Notes: generated by a model not told the origin, from the sequence alone. Shown: positions 18,217-26,444, numbered from the stretch's first letter. The stretch: 64,000 nt of DNA from Sphingomonas sanxanigenens DSM 19645 = NX02 (GCF_000512205.2 NZ_CP006644.1:992001-1056000), one strand, 5' to 3'. Numbers and translations are program-made.

Positions 18217-18948
18217 TCAGAGCGTAAAGCCGCCGTCGATCGTCACGCTGCTGCCGGTCATGTAGCCGGCTTCATCGCGCAGCAGATAGGCGACGAGGCC
18301 GGCGATCTCGGCGGGGCTGGCGACGCGCTTCAGCGGGCTGCGTTCGGCGAGCAGATCGAGCGCGCCGGCATTGAGATCGGTGTCGGTGGGCCCCGGCTGC
18401 ACATTGTTCACGGTGATCGCGCGGGGCGCGAGATCGAGCGCGATGCCCTTCACCATCGCTGCCACCGCTGCCTTGGTGAACTGATAGATGCTGGCGCCGG
18501 CCATGCCGGTGCGGATCGCGACATTGCTGCCGATCGTCACCACGCGTCCGCCATCGTTCATCGCGCCGGCCGCGGCCTGGATGGCGAGGAACACGCCACG
18601 CACGTTGACCGCGAGCATCGCATCCAGATCGGCCAGTGTCGCGGCGTCGATCGGCGCCATGCGGAACAGCCCGGCATTCACGATCGCCGCGTCGATCCGC
18701 CCGAACCGCTCGACGGTGCGCGCGACGGCATCGGCGATCTCGCCCGGATCGGCGCTGTCGGCACGGATCGCGAGCGTGGTGCCGCCATCCGCATCCACAT
18801 CGGCGGCCAGCGCCTGCGCGGCGGCCTCGCTCGAAACAAAGGTAAAGGCAGTCCGGTAACCGCCGGCCGCCAATCGTTTGACGATCGACGCGCCGATCCC
18901 ACGCGATCCGCCGAACACCAGCGCAACCTTCTCATGATTCTGCTGCAA
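18217..18948 (-). CDS. Short-chain dehydrogenase/reductase
   Basis: A 243-residue classical SDR. The cofactor motif GGSRGIG is at 13-19, NAG at about 91-93, the catalytic tyrosine and lysine are in YQFTKAAV, and it ends with GSSVTIDGGFTL, as in FabG-like enzymes. It oxidises or reduces a small alcohol or carbonyl using NAD(P)H; the substrate is unknown. It is the last gene of a minus-strand run below a cytochrome P460 gene, 74 nt apart, and may share its regulation. Confidence 0.92.
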   Translation of the reverse strand: MQQNHEKVALVFGGSRGIGASIVKRLAAGGYRTAFTFVSSEAAAQALAADVDADGGTTLAIRADSADPGEIADAVARTVERFGRIDAAIVNAGLFRMAPIDAATLADLDAMLAVNVRGVFLAIQAAAGAMNDGGRVVTIGSNVAIRTGMAGASIYQFTKAAVAAMVKGIALDLAPRAITVNNVQPGPTDTDLNAGALDLLAERSPLKRVASPAEIAGLVAYLLRDEAGYMTGSSVTIDGGFTL

Positions 18949-19022
18949 GATATCTTCCTTTCTTGATCGTCTGTTCCAGAATGGGACGTGCGGAGGCGCT
19001 GGGGGAATCGCCCTCAGCCGCC

Positions 19023-19520
19023 TCAGCGCGCGTAGCGGGTGAACACCCAGTCGCGATCAGCCACGCGCGCGTCGTGGCAGGCGAAGCAGGCGCGGTGCTG
19101 CGCCTCGTCCACGGGGCGCCCGCCAATGAAGCGGCCGAAGCCCCAGCCGCCGCTGTCGCGATAGCGCGCCGCATCCTTCACCATCACCTGCACGGTGGTG
19201 GCTTCGCCGGGGACCGTCGCCGAGGCGAAGTCTGCCGACTGCTGGCGTTTCCACGCCAGCTTCACCAGCACCGCGCCATCGGGGAAGGGGCGGGTGCCGC
19301 GGCGGAAGGCCTCGGCCGCCACGGGATTGCCGAGGACGACGCGCAACTCGTCGAACGGCGCATCCTCGGTCGCGGGGGCGATGAGTTCCCAGCCGCGATA
19401 CCCTTCGGGAATCGACACGCCATAGATCGGCGCGGTGACGGCAGGCGCGTGCGCGGACGGGGCGGCGGCGCCGGCCAGCAGCGCCGCCCCGCCTAAGAGG
19501 AACAGGCGCGCGCGCGTCAC
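19023..19520 (-). CDS. Cytochrome P460-family protein
   Basis: A 165-residue periplasmic c-type haem protein. A signal peptide ends near PSAHA. The fold motif PIYGVSIPEGYRGWELIAPA is typical of cytochrome P460, and the haem site is C145-F-A-C148-H149. True P460 proteins oxidise hydroxylamine and carry an extra lysine crosslink to haem; many relatives, called beta, do not. The activity cannot be decided here, but the cytochrome call is firm. It overlaps the hydrolase before it by 4 nt, so the two are co-translated. Confidence 0.88.
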   Translation of the reverse strand: MTRARLFLLGGAALLAGAAAPSAHAPAVTAPIYGVSIPEGYRGWELIAPATEDAPFDELRVVLGNPVAAEAFRRGTRPFPDGAVLVKLAWKRQQSADFASATVPGEATTVQVMVKDAARYRDSGGWGFGRFIGGRPVDEAQHRACFACHDARVADRDWVFTRYAR

Positions 19521-20551
19521 GACCCAGCCATCCCGTCGGCATCGATGATCGCGCGGGCGAAGTCGCGCGGCGCCTCCTGCGGCAGGTTGTGGCCGATGCC
19601 GCCCGTGCTCAGCCGATGCTGATAGGGGCCCTCGAAGCGCTTGCGATAATCCTGCGGCTGCGGGTGCGGGGCGCCATTGGCGTCGCCTTCCAGCGTGATC
19701 GTCGGCACCCGGATGGCGGGGAAGGCAGCCAGCTGCCTTTCGAGCGCGTCGTAGCGGGCCTCGCCCTCGGCTAGCCCGAGCCGCCAGCGATAATTATGGA
19801 TCGCGATCGCGACATGATCCGGATTGTCCAGCGCCGCCGCCGATCGCGCGAAGGTGGCGTCGTCGAACGCCCATTTTGGCGACGCGGTCTGCCAGATCAG
19901 CCGCGCGAAGGCGTGGGTGTTGGCGGCATAGCCCTGCCGCCCGCGCTCGGTGGCGAAATAGAACTGATACCACCAGGCACGCTCGGCCTCCGGAGAGAGG
20001 GGTTTGACGTTCGCCGCCTGGCTGCCGATCAGATAGCCGCTCACCGAAACCAGCGCGCGGATCCGCTCCGGCCGCGCCACCGCCAGAATGCACGCGGTGC
20101 GCGCGCCCCAGTCGCAGCCGCCGACGATCGGGTTGTCCAGCCCCAGCGCGTCGATCAGGTCGATCGCATCCTGCGCGAGCGCCGCCTGCTGGCCGTTGCG
20201 CGGGGTGGCGTCGGCCAGGAAGCGGGTGGGGCCATAGCCGCGCAGGTGCGGCACGATCACGCGATAGCCTGCCGCGGCGAGGATCGGTGCGGCATCGGCA
20301 TAGGTGTGGATGTCATAGGGCCAGCCATGCAGCAGCAGCACCGGCCGCCCCTTGGGCGGCCCCATCTCGACATAGGCGATGTCGAGCACGTCGGTGCGCG
20401 CATGGCGCGGCGTGCCGAAGCCCTGCTGCCGGGGCGTGGCGGCGGTCGCGGACGACCGCTCCGTCGGCAGTATCAGCGCGGCGGCGGCGCCCGAGACGGC
20501 GGAAGCGAGGAAGGCGCGGCGTTGGAGGGTATCGTCAATCGGCATGGTCAT
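19517..20551 (-). CDS. Exported epoxide hydrolase-like alpha/beta hydrolase
   Basis: A 344-residue alpha/beta hydrolase. LLLHGWPYD forms the oxyanion region, the nucleophile is D147 in GGCDWGART (aspartate, as in epoxide hydrolases and haloalkane dehalogenases), and the catalytic histidine lies in GIGHNLPQE. The N-terminus (LQRRAFLASAVSGAAAALILP) is a twin-arginine signal, so it probably acts in the periplasm, which is unusual for epoxide hydrolases but fits the exported cytochrome encoded next. A start at 20545 is also possible. Substrate unknown. Confidence 0.87.
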   Translation of the reverse strand: MTMPIDDTLQRRAFLASAVSGAAAALILPTERSSATAATPRQQGFGTPRHARTDVLDIAYVEMGPPKGRPVLLLHGWPYDIHTYADAAPILAAAGYRVIVPHLRGYGPTRFLADATPRNGQQAALAQDAIDLIDALGLDNPIVGGCDWGARTACILAVARPERIRALVSVSGYLIGSQAANVKPLSPEAERAWWYQFYFATERGRQGYAANTHAFARLIWQTASPKWAFDDATFARSAAALDNPDHVAIAIHNYRWRLGLAEGEARYDALERQLAAFPAIRVPTITLEGDANGAPHPQPQDYRKRFEGPYQHRLSTGGIGHNLPQEAPRDFARAIIDADGMAGS

Positions 20552-20581
20552 GTCCTTGGGGGGCTCGGGGAGGGCGTGTGA

Positions 20582-21556
20582 TCAGGGGATGAGCAGGAGC
20601 TTGCCGGTCGTGCGGCGGCTCTCCATGTCGCGATGCGCCTGTGCGGCTTCGGCCAGCGGATAGGTGCCGCCGATCTCGACGGCGATGCGGCCGGCCGCGA
20701 TCCAGTCGAACAGCTGGCCGGCGCGTTCGCGCAGCAGCGCGGGGGTGGGGATGTGGTCGAAGAATACCGCATAGCCCAGCTTGATGCTCTTCGGCAGGCG
20801 CATGATGTCGATCGGGCCGGGTCCGCCCAGCACCGGTCCATACCAGCAGAAGGTGCCCGACCGGCGCAGCGACGCCAGCGATCCGGCGAAGGTCGCAGGG
20901 CCCGATCCGTCGAACACCACATGCACGCCCTCGCCATCGGTCAGCGCCAGCACCGCGTCGGCGAAATTGCCTTCGCTCTCGACGATGACATGGTCGGCGC
21001 CCGCGCACCTTGCAGCCTCTACCTTGGCATTGGTTGACACCCGCCCGATCACGCGGCCGCCGCGCAGCTTGACGATCTGCGTCAGCCACTGCCCGAGCCC
21101 GCCGGCGGCGGCGTGGACGAGCGCGACCTCACCCGCCTGGGTCGGGTGGAAATCGGTGGCGAAATGGCTGGCGGTCAGCCCCTGCATCATCGTCGCCGCG
21201 GCGGTGCGATCGTCGATCGCCTCCGGAATGCGCACCAGCGCGTCGGCAGGCACCGCGATCCGCGCCGCATAGCTGCCCGGCGCATAGACCCACGCCACCC
21301 GGTCGCCCACCGCGAACTCGCTGACGCCAGCGCCCGTCGCCAGCACGCGGCCCGCGCCCTCCACGCCCAGTATCTTGGGATTGGGCATATCGCCCCAGGC
21401 GGTCCCCTGGCGCACGCCGATGTCCATGAAATTGACGCCGGCCGCCGCGACCTCGATCAGCACCGCGTCAGGTGCGGGCACCGGATCCGGGCGCTCCACC
21501 ACCGCCAGCACGCCGGCATCGCCGGTCTCCCGCATCGTCACCGCCAGCATAGTCAT
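20582..21556 (-). CDS. NADPH-dependent quinone oxidoreductase, zinc-free MDR family
   Basis: A 324-residue medium-chain reductase like QorA. The substrate lobe has VNFMDIGVRQGTAWG and the nucleotide site is AAAGGLGQWLTQIVKLRGGRVIG. Zinc ligands of alcohol dehydrogenases are absent. It reduces quinones or conjugated carbonyls. AAAGGAG lies right before the start, and a palindrome at 21568-21579 overlaps the likely promoter. The same palindrome occurs before the tetR gene upstream, so this gene is the likely target of that repressor. Confidence 0.92.
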   Translation of the reverse strand: MTMLAVTMRETGDAGVLAVVERPDPVPAPDAVLIEVAAAGVNFMDIGVRQGTAWGDMPNPKILGVEGAGRVLATGAGVSEFAVGDRVAWVYAPGSYAARIAVPADALVRIPEAIDDRTAAATMMQGLTASHFATDFHPTQAGEVALVHAAAGGLGQWLTQIVKLRGGRVIGRVSTNAKVEAARCAGADHVIVESEGNFADAVLALTDGEGVHVVFDGSGPATFAGSLASLRRSGTFCWYGPVLGGPGPIDIMRLPKSIKLGYAVFFDHIPTPALLRERAGQLFDWIAAGRIAVEIGGTYPLAEAAQAHRDMESRRTTGKLLLIP

Positions 21557-21567
21557 TCTCCTTTATT

Positions 21568-21579
21568 GAACGATCATTC
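21568..21579. promoter_or_regulatory. Candidate TetR operator before the quinone oxidoreductase
   Basis: GAACGATCATTC, a 12-bp dyad with one mismatched pair, located 12 nt upstream of the start. The identical 12-mer occurs at 22207-22218 before the tetR gene, which makes chance unlikely. Confidence 0.65.
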
Positions 21580-21618
21580 CAGAATTGAGCAAAAAAAGGG
21601 CGAAGCCGAGGGCAGCCT

Positions 21619-22185
21619 TCAGCGCAGCGCCCTTTTGGTCATCTCGCCCAGCGCGCGCATTTGCGCGGGCCCTGCGCCCGCGCGCGCGGCGATGCGGATG
21701 CCGGCGAAGCTGGCGACCATGTAGGTAGCAACGGTATCCGGATCGATATCGGCGGCGACGTCGCCCTGTTCCTGCGCCGCCTCGACCTGCGCGATCACCG
21801 CCCTGCGCAAAGCCCGATCCGCAGCGCCGCTGATCTCGGCCAGTTCGGGGCGCGAGCAGCCGAACTCGGCGATCGATCCCACGCCCAGGCACGGCAGCGC
21901 TGCATCGGCGACGACGCGGTCGATCATCGCGTGCAACCCCTCGATCGCGCGTGCGCCCGAGGTCATCGCCGCACGATGCGCGCCGATCTCATCCTGGCTG
22001 TAGCGCCGCAGCGCGCGTTGATAGAGCAGCCATTTGTCGCCGAACGTGTCGTAGAGGCTCTGGCGCCCGATCCCCATCGCATCGACCAGCATCTGCGCCG
22101 ACGTGCCCTCGAAGCCATGTTCGCGGAACACGCCGATGGCAGCGTCCAGCGCGGCATCCGAATCGAAGCTTTTGGGTCTCGCCAT
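21619..22185 (-). CDS. TetR/AcrR-family repressor
   Basis: A 188-residue regulator from the ATG at 22185 (MARPKSFD, a common start in this family). The helix-turn-helix is ALDAAIGVFREHGFEGTSAQMLVDAMGIGRQSLYDTFGDKWLLY. The C-terminal ligand domain is of the type found with redox genes (AefR/YxaF-like; CLGVGSIAEFG). It probably represses itself and the downstream quinone oxidoreductase through GAACGATCATTC and is released by a small electrophile or quinone; that inducer is a guess. A start at 22194 is possible. Confidence 0.9.
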   Translation of the reverse strand: MARPKSFDSDAALDAAIGVFREHGFEGTSAQMLVDAMGIGRQSLYDTFGDKWLLYQRALRRYSQDEIGAHRAAMTSGARAIEGLHAMIDRVVADAALPCLGVGSIAEFGCSRPELAEISGAADRALRRAVIAQVEAAQEQGDVAADIDPDTVATYMVASFAGIRIAARAGAGPAQMRALGEMTKRALR

Positions 22186-22206
22186 CCCGATCATCTAATC
22201 GTTATG

Positions 22207-22218
22207 GAACGATCATTC
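22207..22218. promoter_or_regulatory. Candidate TetR operator before tetR
   Basis: Second copy of GAACGATCATTC, 22 nt upstream of the repressor start. With the site at 21568 it predicts autoregulation and control of the next gene. Confidence 0.62.
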
Positions 22219-22436
22219 AAGATAAAACGGAACTGTGTCGACAATCGCACGCGCCAAGCGGCGCAGCCGTCCGTCGAGGGCGGCGGGTTGAATCTCACGG
22301 GATGGGGCGACGGGAGGGCGGCAGGGCGCCTCTTCCCACCATCATTGTCTAACCCATGACCGGGCTTGCGGCAAGCCGGGGGTCCGGGTGCATGAGCCTT
22401 GCCCTCGATTCGTTTCACGAGAGGGATAGCATCGCG

Positions 22437-22841
22437 ATGACACAGGATCAGGGCAGCCTTTTCTATCACGGCACCCGCGCCGATCTCCGCGAGGGGGATC
22501 TGATCGCCGCTGGCCACGCATCCAACTTCGGGGCGCGCAAGCCGGCCTCGTGGGTCTATCTCACCGGCACGCTCGACGCCGCGATCTGGGGCGCCGAACT
22601 GGCGCAGGGCGAGGGGCGCGGGCGGATCTATATCGTCGAGCCCACCGGCCCGATCGTCGACGATCCCAACCTGACGGACAAGAAATTCCCCGGCAACCCG
22701 ACCCGATCCTACCGATCCCGCGCACCGCTGCGCGTGACCGGCGAGGTGCTGGAATGGCAGGGACATTCGCCCGAACGATTGCGGGAGATGCGGGACGCGC
22801 TGGCCCGGCTGCGGGCGGAGGGTGTGGAAGCGATCGACTGA
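22437..22841 (+). CDS. arr: Rifampin ADP-ribosyltransferase (Arr family)
   Basis: A 134-residue enzyme that inactivates rifamycins by transferring ADP-ribose from NAD to the ansa-chain hydroxyl. The match to the family is clear in every block: SLFYHGTRADLREGDLI, WVYLTGTLDAAIWGAELA, GRIYIVEPTGPIVDDPNLTDK, FPGNPTRSYRSRAPLRV and GHSPE. The NAD-site histidine is H11. The start at 22437 has GAGGGA upstream and gives the normal length. It stands alone with no mobile-element genes nearby, so it looks like a resident chromosomal resistance gene. Confidence 0.95.
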   Translation: MTQDQGSLFYHGTRADLREGDLIAAGHASNFGARKPASWVYLTGTLDAAIWGAELAQGEGRGRIYIVEPTGPIVDDPNLTDKKFPGNPTRSYRSRAPLRVTGEVLEWQGHSPERLREMRDALARLRAEGVEAID

Positions 22842-22955
22842 GGTGACGGCCGGTCTTTTCTTCTCCGAACTCTGCTCGGGGAGGGGACCGCGCCTTTTCC
22901 CGGTCAGCGCGACGCGATACGAACCGGCATCGCGCAGCAGAGAGGCGGGGCGGCG

Positions 22956-23261
22956 TTGGACGACGACTTCACCTTCGAGGGCCCGATCATCCATTGGCGC
23001 GGGCCGGCGCCCTTCTTCTTCGTCGCGGTGCCGGCGGATCTCGTCGATGCGATCCGGCACGCGGCACGGTCGCTCAGTTACGGCTGGGGCGTGGTGCCGG
23101 TGGCGGCGCGGATCGGGGATGCGCCGGTGTTCGGCACCTCGCTGTTTCCGCGCGACGGCGGCTATCTGCTGCCGCTGAAGGATGCGGTGCGGCGGCAGGC
23201 AGGGGTGGAACTCGGCGATCCGGTGTCGATCAGCATGCGATTGGGCAAGCTGAAATCCTAG
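22956..23261 (+). CDS. DUF1905-domain protein
   Basis: A 101-residue protein with the DUF1905 pattern: FEGPIIHWRGPAPFFFVAVPADLVDAI at the start and LFPRDGGYLLPLKDAVRRQAGVELGDPVSISMRL at the end. It starts with TTG at 22956, with GAGG and GGGG 6-11 nt upstream; no ATG or GTG lies in a better place. The fold is a small beta-barrel like AbrB/bacteriocin-protection proteins; function is not established. It runs towards the methyltransferase on the opposite strand, whose stop lies 4 nt inside this frame. Confidence 0.8.
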   Translation: MDDDFTFEGPIIHWRGPAPFFFVAVPADLVDAIRHAARSLSYGWGVVPVAARIGDAPVFGTSLFPRDGGYLLPLKDAVRRQAGVELGDPVSISMRLGKLKS

Positions 23262-24052
23262 ACCGGCTCGGCCGCGATCACATAGTCATGGCCGTGCCGA
23301 AGCCCGTCTTCAGCCTCCACCATCTCCAGCCCACGGGCGCGCAGCGCCTCGCCGCGGGCGGTCATCGCGTCGGCGAGGGTGCGGTCTTCGAGGCGGGCGA
23401 GGCGGGGCGCGCACATGTCGATCTGGCCGTTGACGAAACGCGCCTTGTAGCGGATCGGGAAGTGTTTGCCGGCGAGGATCCGGAAACCCGCCGCTTCCAG
23501 CTGCGCGGTCACCCAGCCCATCGGATATTCGCGATAGGCGCGCTCGCCGGCGAGCATCAGGCAGGCATCGCGGAAGCGGCCGATTTCCCACACCATGCGG
23601 CCCGCCGGCGTCGCCGGTTCCTCATGCACATAGGGCTCGAGCCCGGTGAGGTAGAGCCGCCCGCCGACATGCGGGCGCAGGCGCTTGAACAGCGCCTCCT
23701 GGAAATAGGGGGCGAAGCCCTCGATCGCGCCCAGCAGATAGTCGGCGAGCACGGTGTCGAAGCGTTCGCCCGCGAGCAATGTCTCGTCCGCCCAGTTGGA
23801 GACGATCAGCCGGTCCTGCGTGCGGCGGACCGATGCCACCGCATCGCGCACCTGCACCGCATGGCCGGTGGCACCCGTCACCGCGACCCAGCGGCTGGTG
23901 TCCAGCGCGGCGATCCATCCGATCGAATGCGTGCCGGTGCCCGCATCGAGGAAGGATCCCCAGGGCGTGTCGCCCTGGAGATCCTCGATATGGCGGAACA
24001 GGGCGGAGGCGGTGCGCGCCGGGCCCGCCCCGGTAGAAGCGCCGCTCCTCAG
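23258..24052 (-). CDS. SAM-dependent methyltransferase, probable CTG start
   Basis: Class I methyltransferase-like protein. The SAM motif I (FLDAGTGTHSIGW) and the acidic end of strand 2 lie in frame upstream of the first GTG (23881), so that GTG cannot be the true start. Between the upstream stop and 23881 the frame has no ATG, GTG or TTG. The best candidate is CTG at 24050-24052, with GAGGA 7 nt before it and overlapping the TGA of the TonB receptor. That gives 264 residues. The later part (FDTVLADYLLGAIEGFAPYFQEALFKRLRPHVGGRLYLTG) is a normal Rossmann half. Substrate unknown. A frameshift upstream is the alternative. Confidence 0.7.
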   Translation of the reverse strand: MRSGASTGAGPARTASALFRHIEDLQGDTPWGSFLDAGTGTHSIGWIAALDTSRWVAVTGATGHAVQVRDAVASVRRTQDRLIVSNWADETLLAGERFDTVLADYLLGAIEGFAPYFQEALFKRLRPHVGGRLYLTGLEPYVHEEPATPAGRMVWEIGRFRDACLMLAGERAYREYPMGWVTAQLEAAGFRILAGKHFPIRYKARFVNGQIDMCAPRLARLEDRTLADAMTARGEALRARGLEMVEAEDGLRHGHDYVIAAEPV

Positions 24053-26130
24053 AACGCCGTCCTCAGCCCGAACACCAGGTTGCGGCCGCGCAGCGGCGCC
24101 GCGTCGCGGATGAACGAGGCGTGGTTGAACGCCAGCTCGTTGGTGAGGTTGGTGGCGCGCACGAACAGCTCCGCATTGGCCGCCTGACCGAAGTCGAGGC
24201 GATAGGCGATGGTCGCGTTGACCATGTCATAGCCCGGCGTCCGCGTCTCGTAGGAGGCGGTCTTGTCCTGCTCGAACACATGATAATATTCGGCATCGAG
24301 CGTGAAGCCGCCGATATGCGCGTCGGCGCGCGCGCCCAGCCGGGCCGCCGGGATGCGCGGGAGGTTGCCTAGATCGTCCTTCAGCTTCGCCCGGACATAG
24401 TCGCCGAACGCGGAGGCGGCGAACTGGGGCGTGAACTGGTGGCGGATCTCGCCGTCGATGCCGGTGAAGGTCGCATCCGCGCCGCGATAGCGGATCAGGC
24501 GGAAATCCTCGAACTGGTCGAGCGTCTCGGCGAAGATATAGTTGTCGAATTCCTGATGATAGGCGCCGATCGTGAAGGTCGTTGCACCCGTTCTCTTGCG
24601 GAAGGTCAGGTTGATCGAGTGCGCGGTCTCCTCGTCGAGCGAGGCCTGCGTGCCCAGCCGGCTGTTGCCGGTGATCAGCCCCAGCTCATAGGTGTTGGTC
24701 GCCAGGTGCACGCCATTGGCATAGAGTTCCTGAGCGTTGGGTGCGCGCTGCGAGCGGGCGAGCGACAGCGCCAGCGAATAATCGCCATTGATGTCCCAGA
24801 TTGCCGCGCCGGACGCGGAGAAGGGGTTGTGCCTGATGCCGGGATAGAGCGATCCGGCCGGCTCGATCTCCTGCCATTCCTGCCGCGCCGCGAGTTCGAG
24901 GCGGACGGCGCCCAGCGGCAGGGTTTCCATCAGGAACAGCGCGGTGTTGGTGGTTTCGGTATCGAGCAGGAAGGCTTCCTCGCCGATCGCGCGGAAGTCG
25001 CTTTCCCAGCGCTGCACGCCGAACACGCCGCGCAGGCCGGCGATCGGCTTGTGCGTCAGTTCGAAGCGCAGGTCATAGCCCTTGTTGCGGAAGGTCGTCG
25101 CGACCTCGTCATGCTCCAGCTCGTCATGCTCATAGTCGGTGAAGGCGAGGCGGAAGCGCATCTTCTCGAAGCCGGGCAGCGGATCGCGATAATCGCTGCG
25201 GATGTCGAAGCGCTGACTGCGCAGCTTCACATAGGGCACGTCCTCATGCTCTTCCTCATGATCATGGTCGTGATCATGATCCTCTTCCTCATGGTCGTGG
25301 CCGCCGCAGTGCAGGCTGGCGCCGTGCGGGTGGCAGCCCTCATAGTCGTGGCTGTGCCCGGGCAGGCCATATTCGCTGCGCTGGCGGGTATAGGCGACGC
25401 CGAGATAGCCGTCCGCGCCGATCCACGACGCGCCGAGGCTGACGGTGGAGGTGTCGTTGTACGACCCATCGACATGGCGTTCGCCGAAGCCCGAGGGGAC
25501 GCGATAATCGTCCGACCGGCGATAGACGCCCTCGGCGCGCAGCGCGATCTGGCCGACGCCCGCGGTCACCCCGCCCACCACCGTGCGCTCGTCGTCGGCG
25601 GTGCCCAGCCGGCCCTCGATCGCGCCGGAAATGCCGCCGTCGGGCAACGCGGTCGGCACCTTCTGGTCGATCAGGTTGACCGCGCCGCCGATCGCGCCGC
25701 TGCCGTACAGCAGCGTCGCGGGGCCGCGCAGCACCTCGATGCCGCTCAGCAGCAGCGGTTCGGTGACGATGTTATGGTCGGGCGAGATGGTCGAGGCGTC
25801 CTGGATCTGCGCACTGTCGCTCAGCACCTGCACGCGCGGCGCGGCCTGGCCGCGGATCACCGGCCGGCTGGCGCCGCCGCCGAAATTCTCGACATTGATG
25901 CCGGGCTGGCCGGCGAGCGTTTCGCCCAGCGTCGCCGCGCGGCGATGGATCAGCTCCTCGCCGGTCAAGCTCAGCACCGGCGTCGCCGTTTCGTCGGACC
26001 GCTGTTCCAGCGCGGATGCGGTGATGACGATATCTCCCTCCGTTCGATGGCTGCCGGCCTGTGCCGCAGCGACGCCCGGAACCGCGGCAATCGCCGACGC
26101 CGCGCACAGGAAATGAACTCGATTTCTCAC
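24049..26130 (-). CDS. ZnuD-like TonB-dependent receptor with histidine-rich loop
   Basis: A 693-residue TonB-dependent receptor with a GTG start, signal peptide ending GVAAAQ and TonB box GDIVITASAL. The plug reads ETLAGQPGINVENFGGGASRPVIRGQ and IEVLRGPATLLYGSGAIGGAVNLID. Residues about 255-297 form an external loop crowded with His, Asp, Glu and two Cys (repeated HDH units), the mark of ZnuD-type zinc receptors. A Zur-like palindrome lies 38 nt upstream. Together these indicate zinc, or zinc-bound ligand, uptake. The methyltransferase gene follows with overlapping codons. Confidence 0.9.
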   Translation of the reverse strand: MRNRVHFLCAASAIAAVPGVAAAQAGSHRTEGDIVITASALEQRSDETATPVLSLTGEELIHRRAATLGETLAGQPGINVENFGGGASRPVIRGQAAPRVQVLSDSAQIQDASTISPDHNIVTEPLLLSGIEVLRGPATLLYGSGAIGGAVNLIDQKVPTALPDGGISGAIEGRLGTADDERTVVGGVTAGVGQIALRAEGVYRRSDDYRVPSGFGERHVDGSYNDTSTVSLGASWIGADGYLGVAYTRQRSEYGLPGHSHDYEGCHPHGASLHCGGHDHEEEDHDHDHDHEEEHEDVPYVKLRSQRFDIRSDYRDPLPGFEKMRFRLAFTDYEHDELEHDEVATTFRNKGYDLRFELTHKPIAGLRGVFGVQRWESDFRAIGEEAFLLDTETTNTALFLMETLPLGAVRLELAARQEWQEIEPAGSLYPGIRHNPFSASGAAIWDINGDYSLALSLARSQRAPNAQELYANGVHLATNTYELGLITGNSRLGTQASLDEETAHSINLTFRKRTGATTFTIGAYHQEFDNYIFAETLDQFEDFRLIRYRGADATFTGIDGEIRHQFTPQFAASAFGDYVRAKLKDDLGNLPRIPAARLGARADAHIGGFTLDAEYYHVFEQDKTASYETRTPGYDMVNATIAYRLDFGQAANAELFVRATNLTNELAFNHASFIRDAAPLRGRNLVFGLRTAF

Positions 26131-26167
26131 GCCTGACCCCTTTGTGTTGGATGCGGGGTCTCTTAGG

Positions 26168-26185
26168 GCAATGTTATAACGTTAC
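26168..26185. promoter_or_regulatory. Candidate Zur box
   Basis: An 18-bp dyad centred on GTTATAAC, flanked by AAT and GTT, with two mismatched pairs. It resembles the TGTTATA-type Zur operators of proteobacteria and lies before a receptor with a zinc-binding-type loop. Zinc-loaded Zur would repress it. The protein binding is inferred. Confidence 0.65.
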
Positions 26186-26236
26186 TCAATGTGGCGCGAG
26201 CGCGGGGAAATGCTTTGTAATGTTTGCCCCTTTTTT

Positions 26237-26263
26237 CCTCCCCGGCGCGCAACGCCGGGGAGG
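26237..26263. repeat. Dispersed CTCCCCGGCG palindrome
   Basis: CCTCCCCGGCG (26237-26247) and CGCCGGGGAGG (26253-26263), 11-bp arms and loop CGCAA. It lies in a 314-nt gene-free stretch (26131-26444) that also holds the Zur box and a second hairpin; nothing else was seen there. Confidence 0.6.
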
Positions 26264-26405
26264 GGAACCGCCAGCCGCAGGCTGGTGGTGGAGGGGTCGG
26301 CTCGGACCTGATCGGCCACACCGCAGCATGATCATTTACATCGGCGCCGGTCCCTCCACCACGCGCTGCGCGCGCGAGTGGGGTTGGATTGCCCCCATCT
26401 CGCTC

Positions 26406-26430
26406 CCTCCCCGAGCGGAGCTCGGGGAGG
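26406..26430. terminator. S9 peptidase terminator-like hairpin
   Basis: CCTCCCCGAG (26406-26415) and CTCGGGGAGG (26421-26430), a perfect 10-bp stem with a 5-nt loop, 14 nt past the peptidase stop on the minus strand. It belongs to the same palindrome family as the copy at 26237. Confidence 0.55.
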
Positions 26431-26444
26431 ATAAGGGAGTGTCC

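Noticed and set aside
18961-18990. A third TetR operator before the SDR gene
   Set aside because: The sequence shares TTCCAGAAT and GATCGT pieces with the site at 21568, but the 12-bp dyad is not intact, so the match is too weak to claim.
22195-22436. A gene in the gap between tetR and arr
   Set aside because: No frame with a ribosome site or recognisable protein; only the operator and GC-rich filler are seen.
23258-23881. Methyltransferase starting at the GTG at 23881
   Set aside because: That start drops the SAM motif I, which is encoded in frame directly upstream.
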